DNA of 64,000 nucleotides from Streptomyces sp. NBC_00483 (lineage in GTDB: Bacteria; Actinomycetota; Actinomycetes; Streptomycetales; Streptomycetaceae), in the NCBI RefSeq assembly GCF_036013745.1, contig NZ_CP107880.1, positions 1,178,001 through 1,242,000 of the forward strand, read 5' to 3'. How positions within the stretch are numbered: position 1 is the stretch's first letter; each line of letters begins with the position of its first letter. Position numbers and translations under genes: made by a program. Of this stretch, positions 37,129 to 45,614 are shown one piece after another. The notes below the pieces were generated by a model. That model was not told the origin of the DNA and did not search any database. It saw only the letters and a program-made list of their open reading frames with translations.

Positions 37129-37991
37129 TCGACCGACTCGTCGATGCCGGGGCACCGGTCGACCGGTGCTGCCGGGTCCTTGGCGTCACCCGGCAGAACT
37201 ACTACAAGCACAAACGCACACCCACCACCCCGCGCCAGCTACGGCGGGACTGGCTGACCGGGCTGATCCGGGAGGTCCACGTCGCCTCCCGTGGCACCTA
37301 CGGCTACCGCCGCATCCACGCCGAACTCACCCTGGGCATGGGCATCCGGGTCTGTTGCAGGACCGTGTCGGTGCTGATGACGCTGGCCGGGATCCACGGT
37401 CTGCCCGGCCCGGTGCGCATCAAGCAATTGCGTGGCATCGTCAGCGCCGACGATCTGGTCAATCGCAAGTTCCACCGGCTGCATCCGGACGAACTGTGGG
37501 TCACCGACATCACGCAACACCGCACCAGGGAAGGGTGGGTGTACTGCGCGGCGGTCCTGGACGCGTTCAGCCGCAGGATCGTGGGCTGGTCCATCGACTC
37601 ACGACCGGACGCCACCCTCGTGGTCAACGCGCTGGACATGGCCATCCGCAACCGCCGCCCCAAGCCGGGCGGGATCGTTCACGCCGACCACGGTACCCAG
37701 TTCACCTCCTGGGTCTTTGGGGAGCGGATCCGCTCCGCCGGCCTCCTGCCGTCGTTCGGCACCGTCGGGGACGGACTGGACAACGCGATGATGGAATCGT
37801 TCTGGTCCTCGATGCAAATCGAACTGCTCGACCGCAAGCGGTGGAAGACCCGGGTCGAACTGGCCAACGCCATCTTCGAGTTCATCGAAATCTTCTACAA
37901 CCGCCAGCGACGACATTCTGCACTGGGCTACCGCACCCCCATCGAGTACGAACTACTCTCCAAGAACGACACCATCCCGGCAGCCGGTTAG
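37125..37991 (+). CDS. IS3-family transposase OrfB with DDE domain (copy 1)
   Basis: The frame is open from 36948; a GTG at 37125 overlaps the orfA stop. It contains an HTH_21 region followed by the rve integrase core, with Asp in WVTDITQH, Asp in VHADHGTQF and Glu in MMESFW, the complete DDE triad. About 288 residues from the GTG. It is expected mainly as the frameshifted OrfAB product. Confidence 0.88.
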   Translation: MIDRLVDAGAPVDRCCRVLGVTRQNYYKHKRTPTTPRQLRRDWLTGLIREVHVASRGTYGYRRIHAELTLGMGIRVCCRTVSVLMTLAGIHGLPGPVRIKQLRGIVSADDLVNRKFHRLHPDELWVTDITQHRTREGWVYCAAVLDAFSRRIVGWSIDSRPDATLVVNALDMAIRNRRPKPGGIVHADHGTQFTSWVFGERIRSAGLLPSFGTVGDGLDNAMMESFWSSMQIELLDRKRWKTRVELANAIFEFIEIFYNRQRRHSALGYRTPIEYELLSKNDTIPAAG

Positions 37992-38071
37992 TCACCGAAC
38001 CTGGAGCCCAAATGGTGGGGCAGGTCATCTGAACTGGCTTGCCCTGTAGGGCGGGTGGGAAGGATGTCGCT

Positions 38072-38380
38072 GTGCCCAAGCCTTATCCGGAAGAGTTCCG
38101 CCAGGATGTCGTGCGCGTCGCGCGGAACCGCGGCCCGGGTGTGACGGTCGAGCAGGTGGCCGCCGACTTCGGTGTCCACGCGATGACGCTGTGGAAGTGG
38201 ATGCGGCGCGCGGACATCGACGAGGGGGCCAAGCCCGGAACGTCCAGCCAGGAGAGCGCCGAGCTTCGGGAAGCACGCCGGCGGATCAAGCTGCTGGAAC
38301 AGGAGAACGAGGTCCTGCGCCGGGCTGCGGCCTATCTGTCGCAGGCGCATCTGCCGGGAAAAGGATCTACCCGCTCGTAA
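38072..38380 (+). CDS. IS3-family transposase OrfA (copy 2)
   Basis: 102 residues from GTG 38072. HTH segment VEQVAADFGVHAMTLWKWM and a coiled-coil tail (KLLEQENEVLRRAAAYL). The GGGAAAAGG near 38356-38364 is a likely -1 frameshift site into orfB. Confidence 0.87.
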   Translation: MPKPYPEEFRQDVVRVARNRGPGVTVEQVAADFGVHAMTLWKWMRRADIDEGAKPGTSSQESAELREARRRIKLLEQENEVLRRAAAYLSQAHLPGKGSTRS

Positions 38381-39234
38381 AAGAGCTGGCCGCAGGCGGG
38401 GTTCCCGTCACGGTGACGTGCCGGGTGTTGAAGCTCGCCAGGCAGCCCTACTATCGCTGGCTGGAGCGACCGGTGACCGCTGCCGAGTTCGAGCAGGCCG
38501 CTCGCGCGAACGCATTGTTCGACGCTCACCGCGAGGACCCGGAGTTCGGTTACCGCTTCCTGGCCGACGAGGCCCGCAGCGTCGGTTCTGGCATGTCCGA
38601 CCGGACCGCGTGGCGGATCTGCCGGGACAACCGCTGGTGGAGCGTCTTCGGGAAGAAGCGCGGGCGGACCAAGAAGGCGGGCCCGCCCGTGCATGATGAT
38701 CTCGTCCGCCGTGACTTCACGACGGACGGTCCGAACCGGTTGTGGCTCACCGACATCACTGAACATCCCACGCGGGAGGGCAAGTTGTACCTCTGTGCGA
38801 TCAAGGACGCCTTCAGTAAGAGGATCGTGGGCTACTCCATCGACGATCGGATGAAGTCGCGGCTGGCCGTCGCGGCCCTGGACAACGCCGTTGCCCGCCG
38901 CGAGAACGTGGCCGGGTGCATTGTCCATAGCGATCGCGGATCGCAATTCCGATCAAGGAAGTTCGTCCGGGCACTCGCCGGCCACCAGCTGGCCGGTTCG
39001 ATAGGAAGGGTCGGGGCGGCGGGCGACAACGCGGCCATGGAGTCGTTCTTCAGCCTGCTGCAGAAGAACGTCCTGGACCGCCGGCCATGGGCCACCCGCG
39101 AAGAACTGCGGATCGCGATCGTGACCTGGATCGAGAAGACCTACCACCGACGCCGCAGACAAGCCTCACTCGGCCGGCTCACCCCCGTCGAATTCGAGAT
39201 CGTCATGACCGCACCGGCCCTCCAGGCCGCGTGA
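38359..39234 (+). CDS. IS3-family transposase OrfB with DDE domain (copy 2)
   Basis: The frame is open from 38191 and is entered by -1 slippage. The rve domain has WLTDITEH, HSDRGSQFRS and the Glu of AAMESFF, a full DDE triad. It ends at 39234, 12 bp before the presumed right end. It appears functional. Confidence 0.87.
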   Translation, partial: KRIYPLVKELAAGGVPVTVTCRVLKLARQPYYRWLERPVTAAEFEQAARANALFDAHREDPEFGYRFLADEARSVGSGMSDRTAWRICRDNRWWSVFGKKRGRTKKAGPPVHDDLVRRDFTTDGPNRLWLTDITEHPTREGKLYLCAIKDAFSKRIVGYSIDDRMKSRLAVAALDNAVARRENVAGCIVHSDRGSQFRSRKFVRALAGHQLAGSIGRVGAAGDNAAMESFFSLLQKNVLDRRPWATREELRIAIVTWIEKTYHRRRRQASLGRLTPVEFEIVMTAPALQAA

Positions 39235-39768
39235 CCGAACCTGTCACCTGAAGGTGCGGCAGACCCCACCGTCGTTGAAGTCGGTGATACGGCTGACCTG
39301 CCGTTCCCCTCGGACCACTTCGACTTGGTGGCCAGCCGTCACCCAGTGGTGACCCGTTGGGACGAGATCCGCCGTGTCCTGCGCCCGAACGGTACATATT
39401 TTTCCCAGCAGGTGGGCTGGGGCACCGTGCGCGAACTGTCCGACTTCATGATGGGGCCACAGCGGGATGCGCCTCAGTCGCTGCTTCCTCCGCTGGCGAC
39501 CACAGCTGGCGCGACCCCCATGGCAGCGGCGGTCAGCGCGGAAGCGGCAGGTCTGGACGTCGTGGCCGTGCGTCAAGAAGCGCTCCGGATGGAGTTCCAC
39601 GACATCGCGGCGGTCGTCCATTTCCTTCGCAAGGTCATCTGGATCGTCCCGGGCTTCACGGTGGACGAGTACCGCGACCGTCTGGCAGAACTCCACCACT
39701 TCATCGAGCGCCACGGCCCCTTCGTAGCCCACTCACAGCGCTTTCTCATCGAGGCCCGCAGGAGATAG

Positions 39769-40134
39769 CTCAGGTTGTTGGGCCTGGAGCGGCGGGACGC
39801 TGCCGCGCGATCGGCCCACTGAACTACGCGACCAGATAAGCAAGTTGACCGCCCTCCTCTCGGGACAGGAAGGGAGTTCTGTCTCAGTTGGAGAGGGGTG
39901 TCTCCGCTTACAAAGGTCAAGCCGAGCTCAGCATTTGCCTGATTCGGCCCGCCTGAGCGCAGCAGAGAACAGGCCGAAACCTCCAGGTCACGCGCGGGTC
40001 GAATCAAGATCGACTGCCCGGGAGCCGCAGGACACGGCGATGCCCTCGTGGGGGTCGATTCGCCGCCTGGCCGCGCGCCAAGCCGCAGCGCATTCAGGCA
40101 GGGCCCCTCAACAGGAACCGCGCCCAACCGGGGT
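39769..40134. other. No gene recognised
   Basis: About 365 bp between the methyltransferase remnant and the ArsR gene. The frames here have no homology I recognise and poor codon bias. Confidence 0.45.
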
Positions 40135-40458
40135 TTAAGTAGGAGAGGCGAGGATCGCGTCGAGTAGCCCCGGAAACCGGGCGTTCAGGTCGTCCCTGCG
40201 CAGGGTGAGAAACCTCTGGGAGCCTTGGACTCGCGCATGCAGGACGCCTGCTTCGCGTAGCACCTTCTGATGGTGCGAGAAGGTGGAACGGCTCATTGTC
40301 AGGCCGGCGTCGGCCTGGAGCCTGGTGCAGTCCGACTCCCCAAGTCGAGCAAGGGCTTGCACAGTAGTCAGCCGCCCCTCATCGCCGAGCGCCGCCAACA
40401 CCTTGGCGAGCCGCAGCTCGCTCACATCGGGGTGCATCCCGTCTGCCATCACCGTCAC
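40135..40458 (-). CDS. ArsR-family winged-helix repressor
   Basis: 107 residues. The core is a typical ArsR/SmtB winged helix: LAKVLAALGDEGRLTTVQAL, recognition region MSRSTFSHHQKVLREAGVL, then the wing RVQGSQRFLTLRRDDL. There is no metal-binding CxC, so it probably senses an organic ligand. It is divergent from an MFS efflux gene 100 bp away and likely represses it. Confidence 0.85.
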   Translation of the reverse strand: MTVMADGMHPDVSELRLAKVLAALGDEGRLTTVQALARLGESDCTRLQADAGLTMSRSTFSHHQKVLREAGVLHARVQGSQRFLTLRRDDLNARFPGLLDAILASPT

Positions 40459-40483
40459 CTACGGATCGTAGATCGAGGCTTCC

Positions 40484-40546
40484 TGTATGTCGAACTTCCT
40501 TGTACTGTTCGACGATCTTCGACATAGTCGATGTTCTTCGAACACC
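40484..40546. promoter_or_regulatory. Candidate ArsR operator region
   Basis: The divergent gap carries several TCGAA/TTCGA and GTCGA/TCGAC half-sites: TGTCGAA, TGTTCGACGATC, TTCGACATAGTCGA and TTCTTCGAACA. The density of palindromic half-sites in an AT-richer gap fits an autoregulatory operator for the ArsR protein. Exact pairing of the sites is unclear. Confidence 0.4.
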
Positions 40547-40557
40547 TGGGGAGTGTC

Positions 40558-42015
40558 ATGGATTCAGCTGAACGCCGTCACTGGCCGCTTCTGCCAGTCA
40601 TCCTCGCGGCGATGTTCATGTACGGCTTCGACCTCAACGTGGTCAACGTCGCCGTTCCGTCGCTTCAGCACGAACTGCACGCCGGTCAGGTGGCGTTGGA
40701 GCTTGTGGTGGGGGGATACGCCTTCACCTACGCTGCAGGGCTGGTGACCGGTGGGCGCCTCGGTGACCTGTTCGGCCACCGCCGGATGTTCCTCCTCGGC
40801 ATGGCGGCCTTCACAGTCGCCTCGGTACTGTGTGGCATCGCTCAATCACCCGGTCAGCTGGTCGGGGCACGGCTGCTGCAAGGGCTGACGGCGGCGATGA
40901 TGGTGCCGCAGATCCTGGCCATGATCATGGCCAACTTCGCTACGGAGGAACGGCCCAAGGCGCTGGCCTGGTTCGGCGTCACGGCCGCCGTCAGCGGAGT
41001 GTTCGGCCAGGTCCTCGGTGGGCTGCTACTGGATGCGGATGTGTTCGGCCTGGGATGGCGGGGGATCTTCCTGCTCAACCTGCCGGTCGGTCTCGTCGTC
41101 CTCGCCCTCGCCACACGTGTGCTGCCCCGGAGCGCGGCCGCTCGGCATGCCGCATTGGACCCCGTGGGCGTCCTGGGGGTGTCTGGTTCACTGGCACTCG
41201 CCCTGGTGCCGCTGGTGCTCGGTCGCAGTCAGGGCTGGCCGCCCTGGTGCTGGGTCCTACTGGTGGCGTCCGTTCCGGCCGCGCTGCTGACACTGTCGTA
41301 CGAGCGTCGGCTGCTGGCACGCGGTAGTACACCGCTGCTGGACCTGTCCCTCTTTCGGGTCCGCACGTTCAGCGCCGGCCTGGCTATCAGCGTGGCGTTC
41401 ATGAGCTACTTCACCAGCAGCATCTTCGTTGTCAGCCTGTTGCTCCAAAACGGCCTCGGGCTCACCCCGCTACAAGCCGGACTGACGTTCGCGCCGATGG
41501 CCGTCGCCGGAGTCGTCGCGCCGCTGGTGGGAAAGCGATGGATCGTCGCCCACGGCACAACCAAGGTCATACTGCTCGGCTGCGCCATCGACCTTCTCGC
41601 CAACCTTGCTCTCGCCCTCACCCTGAACCTCCAAGGCGGGCACGTGGCCGTCCTGTGGCTTGCCGCAACACTCGCCCTGATGGGCCTGGGCAACACCCTG
41701 ATCCTCCCGGCGCTCATCGGCGCCACCCTCTCCGGTGTGCAACCCCAGCAAGCAGGGATCGCCTCCGGGATGCTGAACACCACCCAACAGTTCGCCGGCG
41801 CAGCCGGCCTCGCGGTCATCGGCACCGTGTTCTTCAACGCACTCGGAACCCATCCCACAAGCGCCGCCAGTTATGCCGCAGCCACCATGACCGCGGCCTG
41901 GATTAGCGTCGCCCTCGTCGCCGCCATGGCTGTCCTCACGGCGGCACTGGCCCGTCCCTCCCGCGCGAACTCGCCCGCAGGGATCCGCAAGACCGTCACC
42001 ACGACCGAGCGATGA
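40558..42015 (+). CDS. MFS (DHA2-type) drug exporter
   Basis: 485 residues. The ATG at 40558 is chosen over 40531 because GGGGAG lies 7 bp upstream and the first membrane helix follows at once. About 14 hydrophobic segments; motif A (GGRLGDLFGHRRMF) lies between helices 2 and 3, and motif C-like glycines (GVFGQVLGGLLL) in helix 5. DHA2 antiporters export drugs with protons. Pairing with a divergent ArsR-type repressor suggests inducible efflux of a toxic compound. Confidence 0.88.
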   Translation: MDSAERRHWPLLPVILAAMFMYGFDLNVVNVAVPSLQHELHAGQVALELVVGGYAFTYAAGLVTGGRLGDLFGHRRMFLLGMAAFTVASVLCGIAQSPGQLVGARLLQGLTAAMMVPQILAMIMANFATEERPKALAWFGVTAAVSGVFGQVLGGLLLDADVFGLGWRGIFLLNLPVGLVVLALATRVLPRSAAARHAALDPVGVLGVSGSLALALVPLVLGRSQGWPPWCWVLLVASVPAALLTLSYERRLLARGSTPLLDLSLFRVRTFSAGLAISVAFMSYFTSSIFVVSLLLQNGLGLTPLQAGLTFAPMAVAGVVAPLVGKRWIVAHGTTKVILLGCAIDLLANLALALTLNLQGGHVAVLWLAATLALMGLGNTLILPALIGATLSGVQPQQAGIASGMLNTTQQFAGAAGLAVIGTVFFNALGTHPTSAASYAAATMTAAWISVALVAAMAVLTAALARPSRANSPAGIRKTVTTTER

Positions 42016-42159
42016 CCCCCCGTTGGGTGCGGTTCCTGTCAAGGGGCGGCCCCACCTGAATGACGTGTCCTGCGACGCCCTAGCAGTGGCACTGGACCGG
42101 GCCTCGAGCGTGACCTGGAAGAGCTATCCCTGCTGAGTTCAGGCGGGCCGTTCAGACAA

Positions 42160-42447
42160 ATGCCCAAGTCAGCTTGTCCCTTAAAAGGAGCTACGCCCAA
42201 GGACGATGAGGGGAGATGGAGCGACCGTGGCTTCCTGGACTACTGTCTGCGCGACAGTGCCGCCCTTTCCGACACGCACGTGAAGCAGATCCTCGCCCTT
42301 GCCGACCGCAGCCCAGGGGCCTGGCCCCTTCTGATCGGCGGATGGTTGCGGGATCCTCTCATCGAGCGCATCAAGTCCCACCGCGAAGACTTCCTTACCG
42401 CCGCCCGCGCTACCACTGGCACGGAGCCAGTCGAGGCGAGTGGCTGA
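42160..42447 (+). CDS. Small hypothetical protein
   Basis: 95 residues. The region DDEGRWSDRGFLDYCLRDSAALSDTHVKQIL reads as real coding sequence with helices, but no family is recognised. The true start may lie a little downstream of 42160, where the ribosome site is poor. It precedes a degenerate reading frame and the second integrase. Confidence 0.4.
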   Translation: MPKSACPLKGATPKDDEGRWSDRGFLDYCLRDSAALSDTHVKQILALADRSPGAWPLLIGGWLRDPLIERIKSHREDFLTAARATTGTEPVEASG

Positions 42448-42910
42448 AATGGCAGACCAACACTGCCCCCAGGGCATCCTGTACGTCCCCTACAGCGACA
42501 TAGCCTCGGCTCGGGCAGACCTGCTGGTGACACCGGGAGCAATACCAGCCCGCACGGGTCGTCGCTCAGCTGCACCGGGTCCTGCCGACCGAACCCAAAG
42601 AGGTCCACCACCTCGACTTGGCGAGAGCCCGTGTGGACGGCTCTCCCACGGGCGCCAGAACCCGGAGGGCGTTACGTCTCGTCCGACGCCCCATCCACGC
42701 ACCGTGCTCGGCTACCGCAAGGACGGCCGACCGATCCACCCGATCCTCGGCGCAGACGAGCGCGCCCCCTCCAACGGGGTGCAGCCGCCCGGCAGTCAGG
42801 GCCGCATGTTCACCCAGGACGCGGTGGTTCAGCTCGAGAAGACTTGTCCGGCTACACACCAACGTCGGCTGCCTCAGTCCCGTCCACGAGGAGATCGCCC
42901 TCGCCGCCTG
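42440..42910 (+). pseudogene. Degenerate coding region with frame changes
   Basis: A GTG at 42440 begins ADQHCPQGILYVPYSDIASARADLLVTPG. The protein-like sequence then continues in another frame (EQYQPARVVAQLHRVLPTEPKEVHHLDLARARV), and a third segment (RTVLGYRKDGRPIHPILGAD) lies near 42700. These look like pieces of one or two old genes joined by small deletions. Function unknown. Confidence 0.4.
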
Positions 42911-43150
42911 ACCGCCACACCAACGATGTCCACCAACCACGGAACACAAGCCCATCAATCGCTTCAGGCCCAGGGGCATAGCCAGGGGGAGGTTCAAGGG
43001 GTCTGCACTGCTCGGCGTCGGCGCCCCGCGCCACGTGATGGCGGGGTGATAGCAGCCGCCCCCGGGAGGCTACGGTCCGCCAGCTGATACGCCGGGGGGA
43101 TGCCGCCTGCACTGTGGAAGCCAATTGCCCCCTCGTTGGAGGTGAGCTTC

Positions 43151-44395
43151 ATGGCTCCTCGCTCCCCTGAACGCGGTCGCCTCTACCGGCGTTGCGGGTG
43201 CCGCCGGCCCGACGGACGGCAGTTCGGGGCCCGATGCCCCAAACTCAAGGGCCCTTCCAGGCACGGCTCGTGGGCCTTCGCCGTCTATCTGTCGTCCGCC
43301 GACGGCACTCGCAGGCCGCTGTGCCGTAGCGGATTCGCTACCCGCAAGGACGCGCACGCGGCGCTGGAACGTGCCCTGGTCTGTGAGCGCACCGGCCTCG
43401 AATGCGACGAGAGCCTGACCGTCGCGGGCTATCTGGGCGAGTGGCTACGGGCCAAGCAGGACACGCTCCGGCCGGCCACGTTCGTCCGCTACCGCGACCA
43501 TGTCCGCAACGATCTGGTCCCCGGCTTCGGGCGCATGCGGCTGGCCGATCTGCGCCCTCGACACATCACCGCCTGGCGCGAGGCCCAGGCCGCCCGGGGG
43601 CGCGGGCGCGTCGCCGTCTACCGGATCGCCGCCACCCTTTCCAGCGCGCTGGGTTCCGCCGTGCGCGCCCGGCTGATCCCGGACAACCCGTGCCGGTACG
43701 CGCTGCCACCCCGGCTGCCCTCCCCCGAGCGCATCTGCTGGAACCCCAGCCAGGCGGCCGCGTTCCTGCGCCACAACCACGCCCACCACCACGACCAGCT
43801 GGCCGACCTGTTCGAGGTGCTGATCGGCACCGGCCTGCGGCGCGGTGAGGCCCTGGGACTGCACTGGCCCGATGTGCACCTGGCGGAGCAGACGCTACTG
43901 GTGCGCTGGAGCCTGACCGCCGTCAACAACAACCGGCTCTATCTCGGCCATCCCAAGACGCGGGCCAGCCGGAACTGGGTGAGCCTGTCCCCGCGGGTGG
44001 TCGCCGCCCTGCAGCGCCAGGCCGTCCTCGCCCGGGCCGGCCAGGCACCGGGCACGGCGCTGGCCGGGCTGGTGTTCTGCCACCCGGACGGCGCTCCGCT
44101 GCGTCCGCAAGGCGTCCTGGTCGAACTGCGCCGGCGGGCCGCCCAGTGCGGCCTGCCGAGGATCGGGGTGCACGACCTGCGGCACACCGCCGCCACCCTC
44201 ATGCTCAGCTCGCAAGTGCCGCTCGCGGTGGTCTCCAAGACGCTGCGCCACTCGACCCTTTCCACCACCGTCAACCTCTACGGCCACCTGCTCCCGCACG
44301 CCGCCCGTGACGCTGTCACCGCACTCCAACAGTCCCTGGAACAGGCCGACGACGCACACCGCACCCGCCGTGAGGGAGTATCAGGGCGGCGGTAG
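43151..44395 (+). CDS. int: Tyrosine recombinase (integrase 2)
   Basis: 414 residues from ATG 43151, with GGAGGTG upstream, so the longer frame to 43100 is not needed. A short N-terminal Cys/Arg-rich region (RRCGCRRPDGRQFGARCP) resembles the zinc-like leader of actinomycete ICE integrases. Then come an AP2-like and a SAM-like DNA-binding domain and the catalytic domain: GTGLRRGE (Arg), HDLRHTAAT (His-x-x-Arg), LRHS, and Tyr in VNLYGHL. It is quite different from integrase 1, yet it also sits just left of a copy of the same tRNA-Pro 3' end. Confidence 0.9.
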   Translation: MAPRSPERGRLYRRCGCRRPDGRQFGARCPKLKGPSRHGSWAFAVYLSSADGTRRPLCRSGFATRKDAHAALERALVCERTGLECDESLTVAGYLGEWLRAKQDTLRPATFVRYRDHVRNDLVPGFGRMRLADLRPRHITAWREAQAARGRGRVAVYRIAATLSSALGSAVRARLIPDNPCRYALPPRLPSPERICWNPSQAAAFLRHNHAHHHDQLADLFEVLIGTGLRRGEALGLHWPDVHLAEQTLLVRWSLTAVNNNRLYLGHPKTRASRNWVSLSPRVVAALQRQAVLARAGQAPGTALAGLVFCHPDGAPLRPQGVLVELRRRAAQCGLPRIGVHDLRHTAATLMLSSQVPLAVVSKTLRHSTLSTTVNLYGHLLPHAARDAVTALQQSLEQADDAHRTRREGVSGRR

Positions 44396-44501
44396 GCCTG
44401 AGATCCCGGGCGCACCGCGCCCCCGCCGGAACCTGCCGAGGCCAGCTACTGCCTCGGGCGCCGGCTGCCATCACGTCGCCGTCACGTGTCACACGAACGC
44501 A

Positions 44502-44537
44502 ATCAGCGGGCCCGCCGTTTCCGGCAGACCCGCTGAT
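44502..44537. terminator. Hairpin beside attachment core 2
   Basis: Arms ATCAGCGGG (44502-44510) and CCCGCTGAT (44529-44537) pair, and a shorter inner stem (GCCG/CGGC) can form in the loop. It ends 7 bp left of the attachment core, paralleling the hairpin at core 1. It may terminate integrase 2 transcription or mimic the tRNA terminator. Confidence 0.6.
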
Positions 44538-44544
44538 CAGCACT

Positions 44545-44587
44545 GTCGGGACGACAGGATTTGAACCTGCGACCCCTTGACCCCCAG
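44545..44587 (-). repeat. att: Attachment core 2: copy of the 3' end of tRNA-Pro(GGG)
   Basis: Identical over 43 bp to 24799-24841. The bases to its right do not complete a tRNA, so the intact gene must lie elsewhere or has been lost. It marks the right edge of element 2. Confidence 0.85.
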
Positions 44588-44716
44588 TCGCGAGCCCATG
44601 AACGCGGTACGGTGCCCCGCGCGACCGTCACCCGCTGCTGGACGCTCTGCGAGCACCGGTGGCGGTCTACGCGGCGCCCCTTCGCGGTCACGCGACATGA
44701 GCGGACATGAGCCGCC

Positions 44717-45175
44717 ATGAACGAACCTCCGCGACCCTGCAGCCTTCCCGCGTCCGCACCCGCACACGGCAGCGTGGCCCAGCCGTGGCACCAGGTGACC
44801 GACCACGGGGCCCTCACCCACGACCCGTCCGACGACTACCCCGCGCCATGCATCGCGGCAGCGGAAGCCACCGTCGCCGATCCGGGGTCGCTCGGCATCG
44901 TCCTAGGCGGCTCCGGCAACGGCAAACAGATGGCGGCGAACCTCGCGCCCGGAGCCCCCGCCGCCCTCGTCTGGAACCTCTCGACAGCCACCCTGGCCCG
45001 GTCCCACAACAACGCGAACGTGATCGCTCTCGGCGCCTGCCAGCACACCACCGATGCCGCGCTGGCGCTCGTCGACGCGTTTGTGGCAGAGCCTCTCTCG
45101 GGCGAAGCCCGCCACCAGCGCCGCATCGACCAGATGGCCCGCTACAAGGACCGGGCTCCGGCCGGCACGGGGTGA
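44717..45175 (+). pseudogene. rpiB: rpiB fragment (ribose-5-phosphate isomerase B, N-terminus missing)
   Basis: From DHGALTHDPSDDYPAPC onward the 152-residue frame matches RpiB: SLGIVLGGSGNGKQMAAN, HNNANVIALGA, and the C-terminal GEARHQRRIDQMARY. Normal RpiB starts with ~35 residues carrying the SDHAG active-site segment. Here that part is replaced by an unrelated Pro/Ser-rich stretch beginning right after attachment core 2, so activity is unlikely. The truncation is probably linked to element insertion or a deletion at this junction. Confidence 0.75.
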
Positions 45176-45614
45176 AGTGCCGGGCACGCGAGGCTCGTCG
45201 GGACGACCGGCGGCCTCGCGGCCGGGCCTCCTGAGTGGGCGCCTGCGAGCCGTCGTGTCCGATTGTCCGGGGCCGCGGCCAGAGGGGCCTTCTTCCGCAC
45301 GGCTTTCCGCCGTACACAGCGGTGCACTTCGGGCTGTGGCGCGAAGACAGCTCCGACCGGGCCGGCCGATCTGCTGCCCCGGACAAGAAGAGCCGGAGCA
45401 GCAAACTCGGCACCACCACCAACGCCGCTCTCGACGGCCCAAGGCAGGGCCCGTGCGTGACGGGCTGCACCGATACCCGTCGATCGACCTTGACCGTTTC
45501 CCACGCTCAAGAGCACAATGATCCGCTCGAGTTGGATCAACATCCGCCCCATCCGCGCCGGCTGGCGCCCGCGGTTGCGGATATGAAGAGCGATACGGGT
45601 ACCCCGGGGGCGTG
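45176..45614. other. No gene recognised
   Basis: About 440 bp between the rpiB remnant and the damaged regulator gene. Frames are open but show no homology or good start sites. Probably decayed sequence of the junction region. Confidence 0.4.

Larger units (their letters stand above)
36762..38027 (+). mobile_element. IS3-family insertion sequence, copy 1 (1266 bp)
   Basis: Imperfect inverted ends of ~27 bp (TGACCTGCCCCAC at 36762, and its complement ending at 38027) bracket orfA and orfB. TCT occurs on both sides (36759-36761 and 38028-38030) as a 3-bp target duplication. The element appears complete and lies inside the methyltransferase gene. Confidence 0.85.
38030..39246 (+). mobile_element. 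IS3-family insertion sequence, copy 2 (different subgroup)
   Basis: It begins directly after the target repeat of copy 1 and ends where methyltransferase homology resumes. Terminal repeats are weak (TGAACTGGCTTG against TGACAGGTTCGG), and no clear target duplication is seen, so the edges are approximate. The sequence differs from copy 1, so this is a second, independent insertion. Confidence 0.75.
36449..39768 (+). pseudogene. SAM-dependent methyltransferase gene split by two IS elements
   Basis: The N-terminal half (36449 on: MFRFEDLVAE ... WDFSWFAGRATEQRPSWGY) and the C-terminal half (39244-39768: LPFPSDHFDLVASRHPV ... RWDEIRRVLRPNGTYFSQ ... FVAHSQRFLIEARR) belong to one class I methyltransferase. 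Two IS3-family elements lie between them. The first half also carries an extra G in a run of six near 36625, which shifts the frame before the insertion. The product cannot be made. The intact gene would encode about 270 residues. Confidence 0.8.

Noticed and set aside
38030-39246. A matching 3-bp target duplication for the second IS3 element
   Set aside because: The bases on the two sides do not agree with any edge I can justify, so no duplication is claimed.
42566-42997. 143-codon minus-strand ORF
   Set aside because: No homology. Protein-like segments in this stretch (RTVLGYRKDGRPI, VVAQLHRVLP) read on the plus strand in shifted frames.
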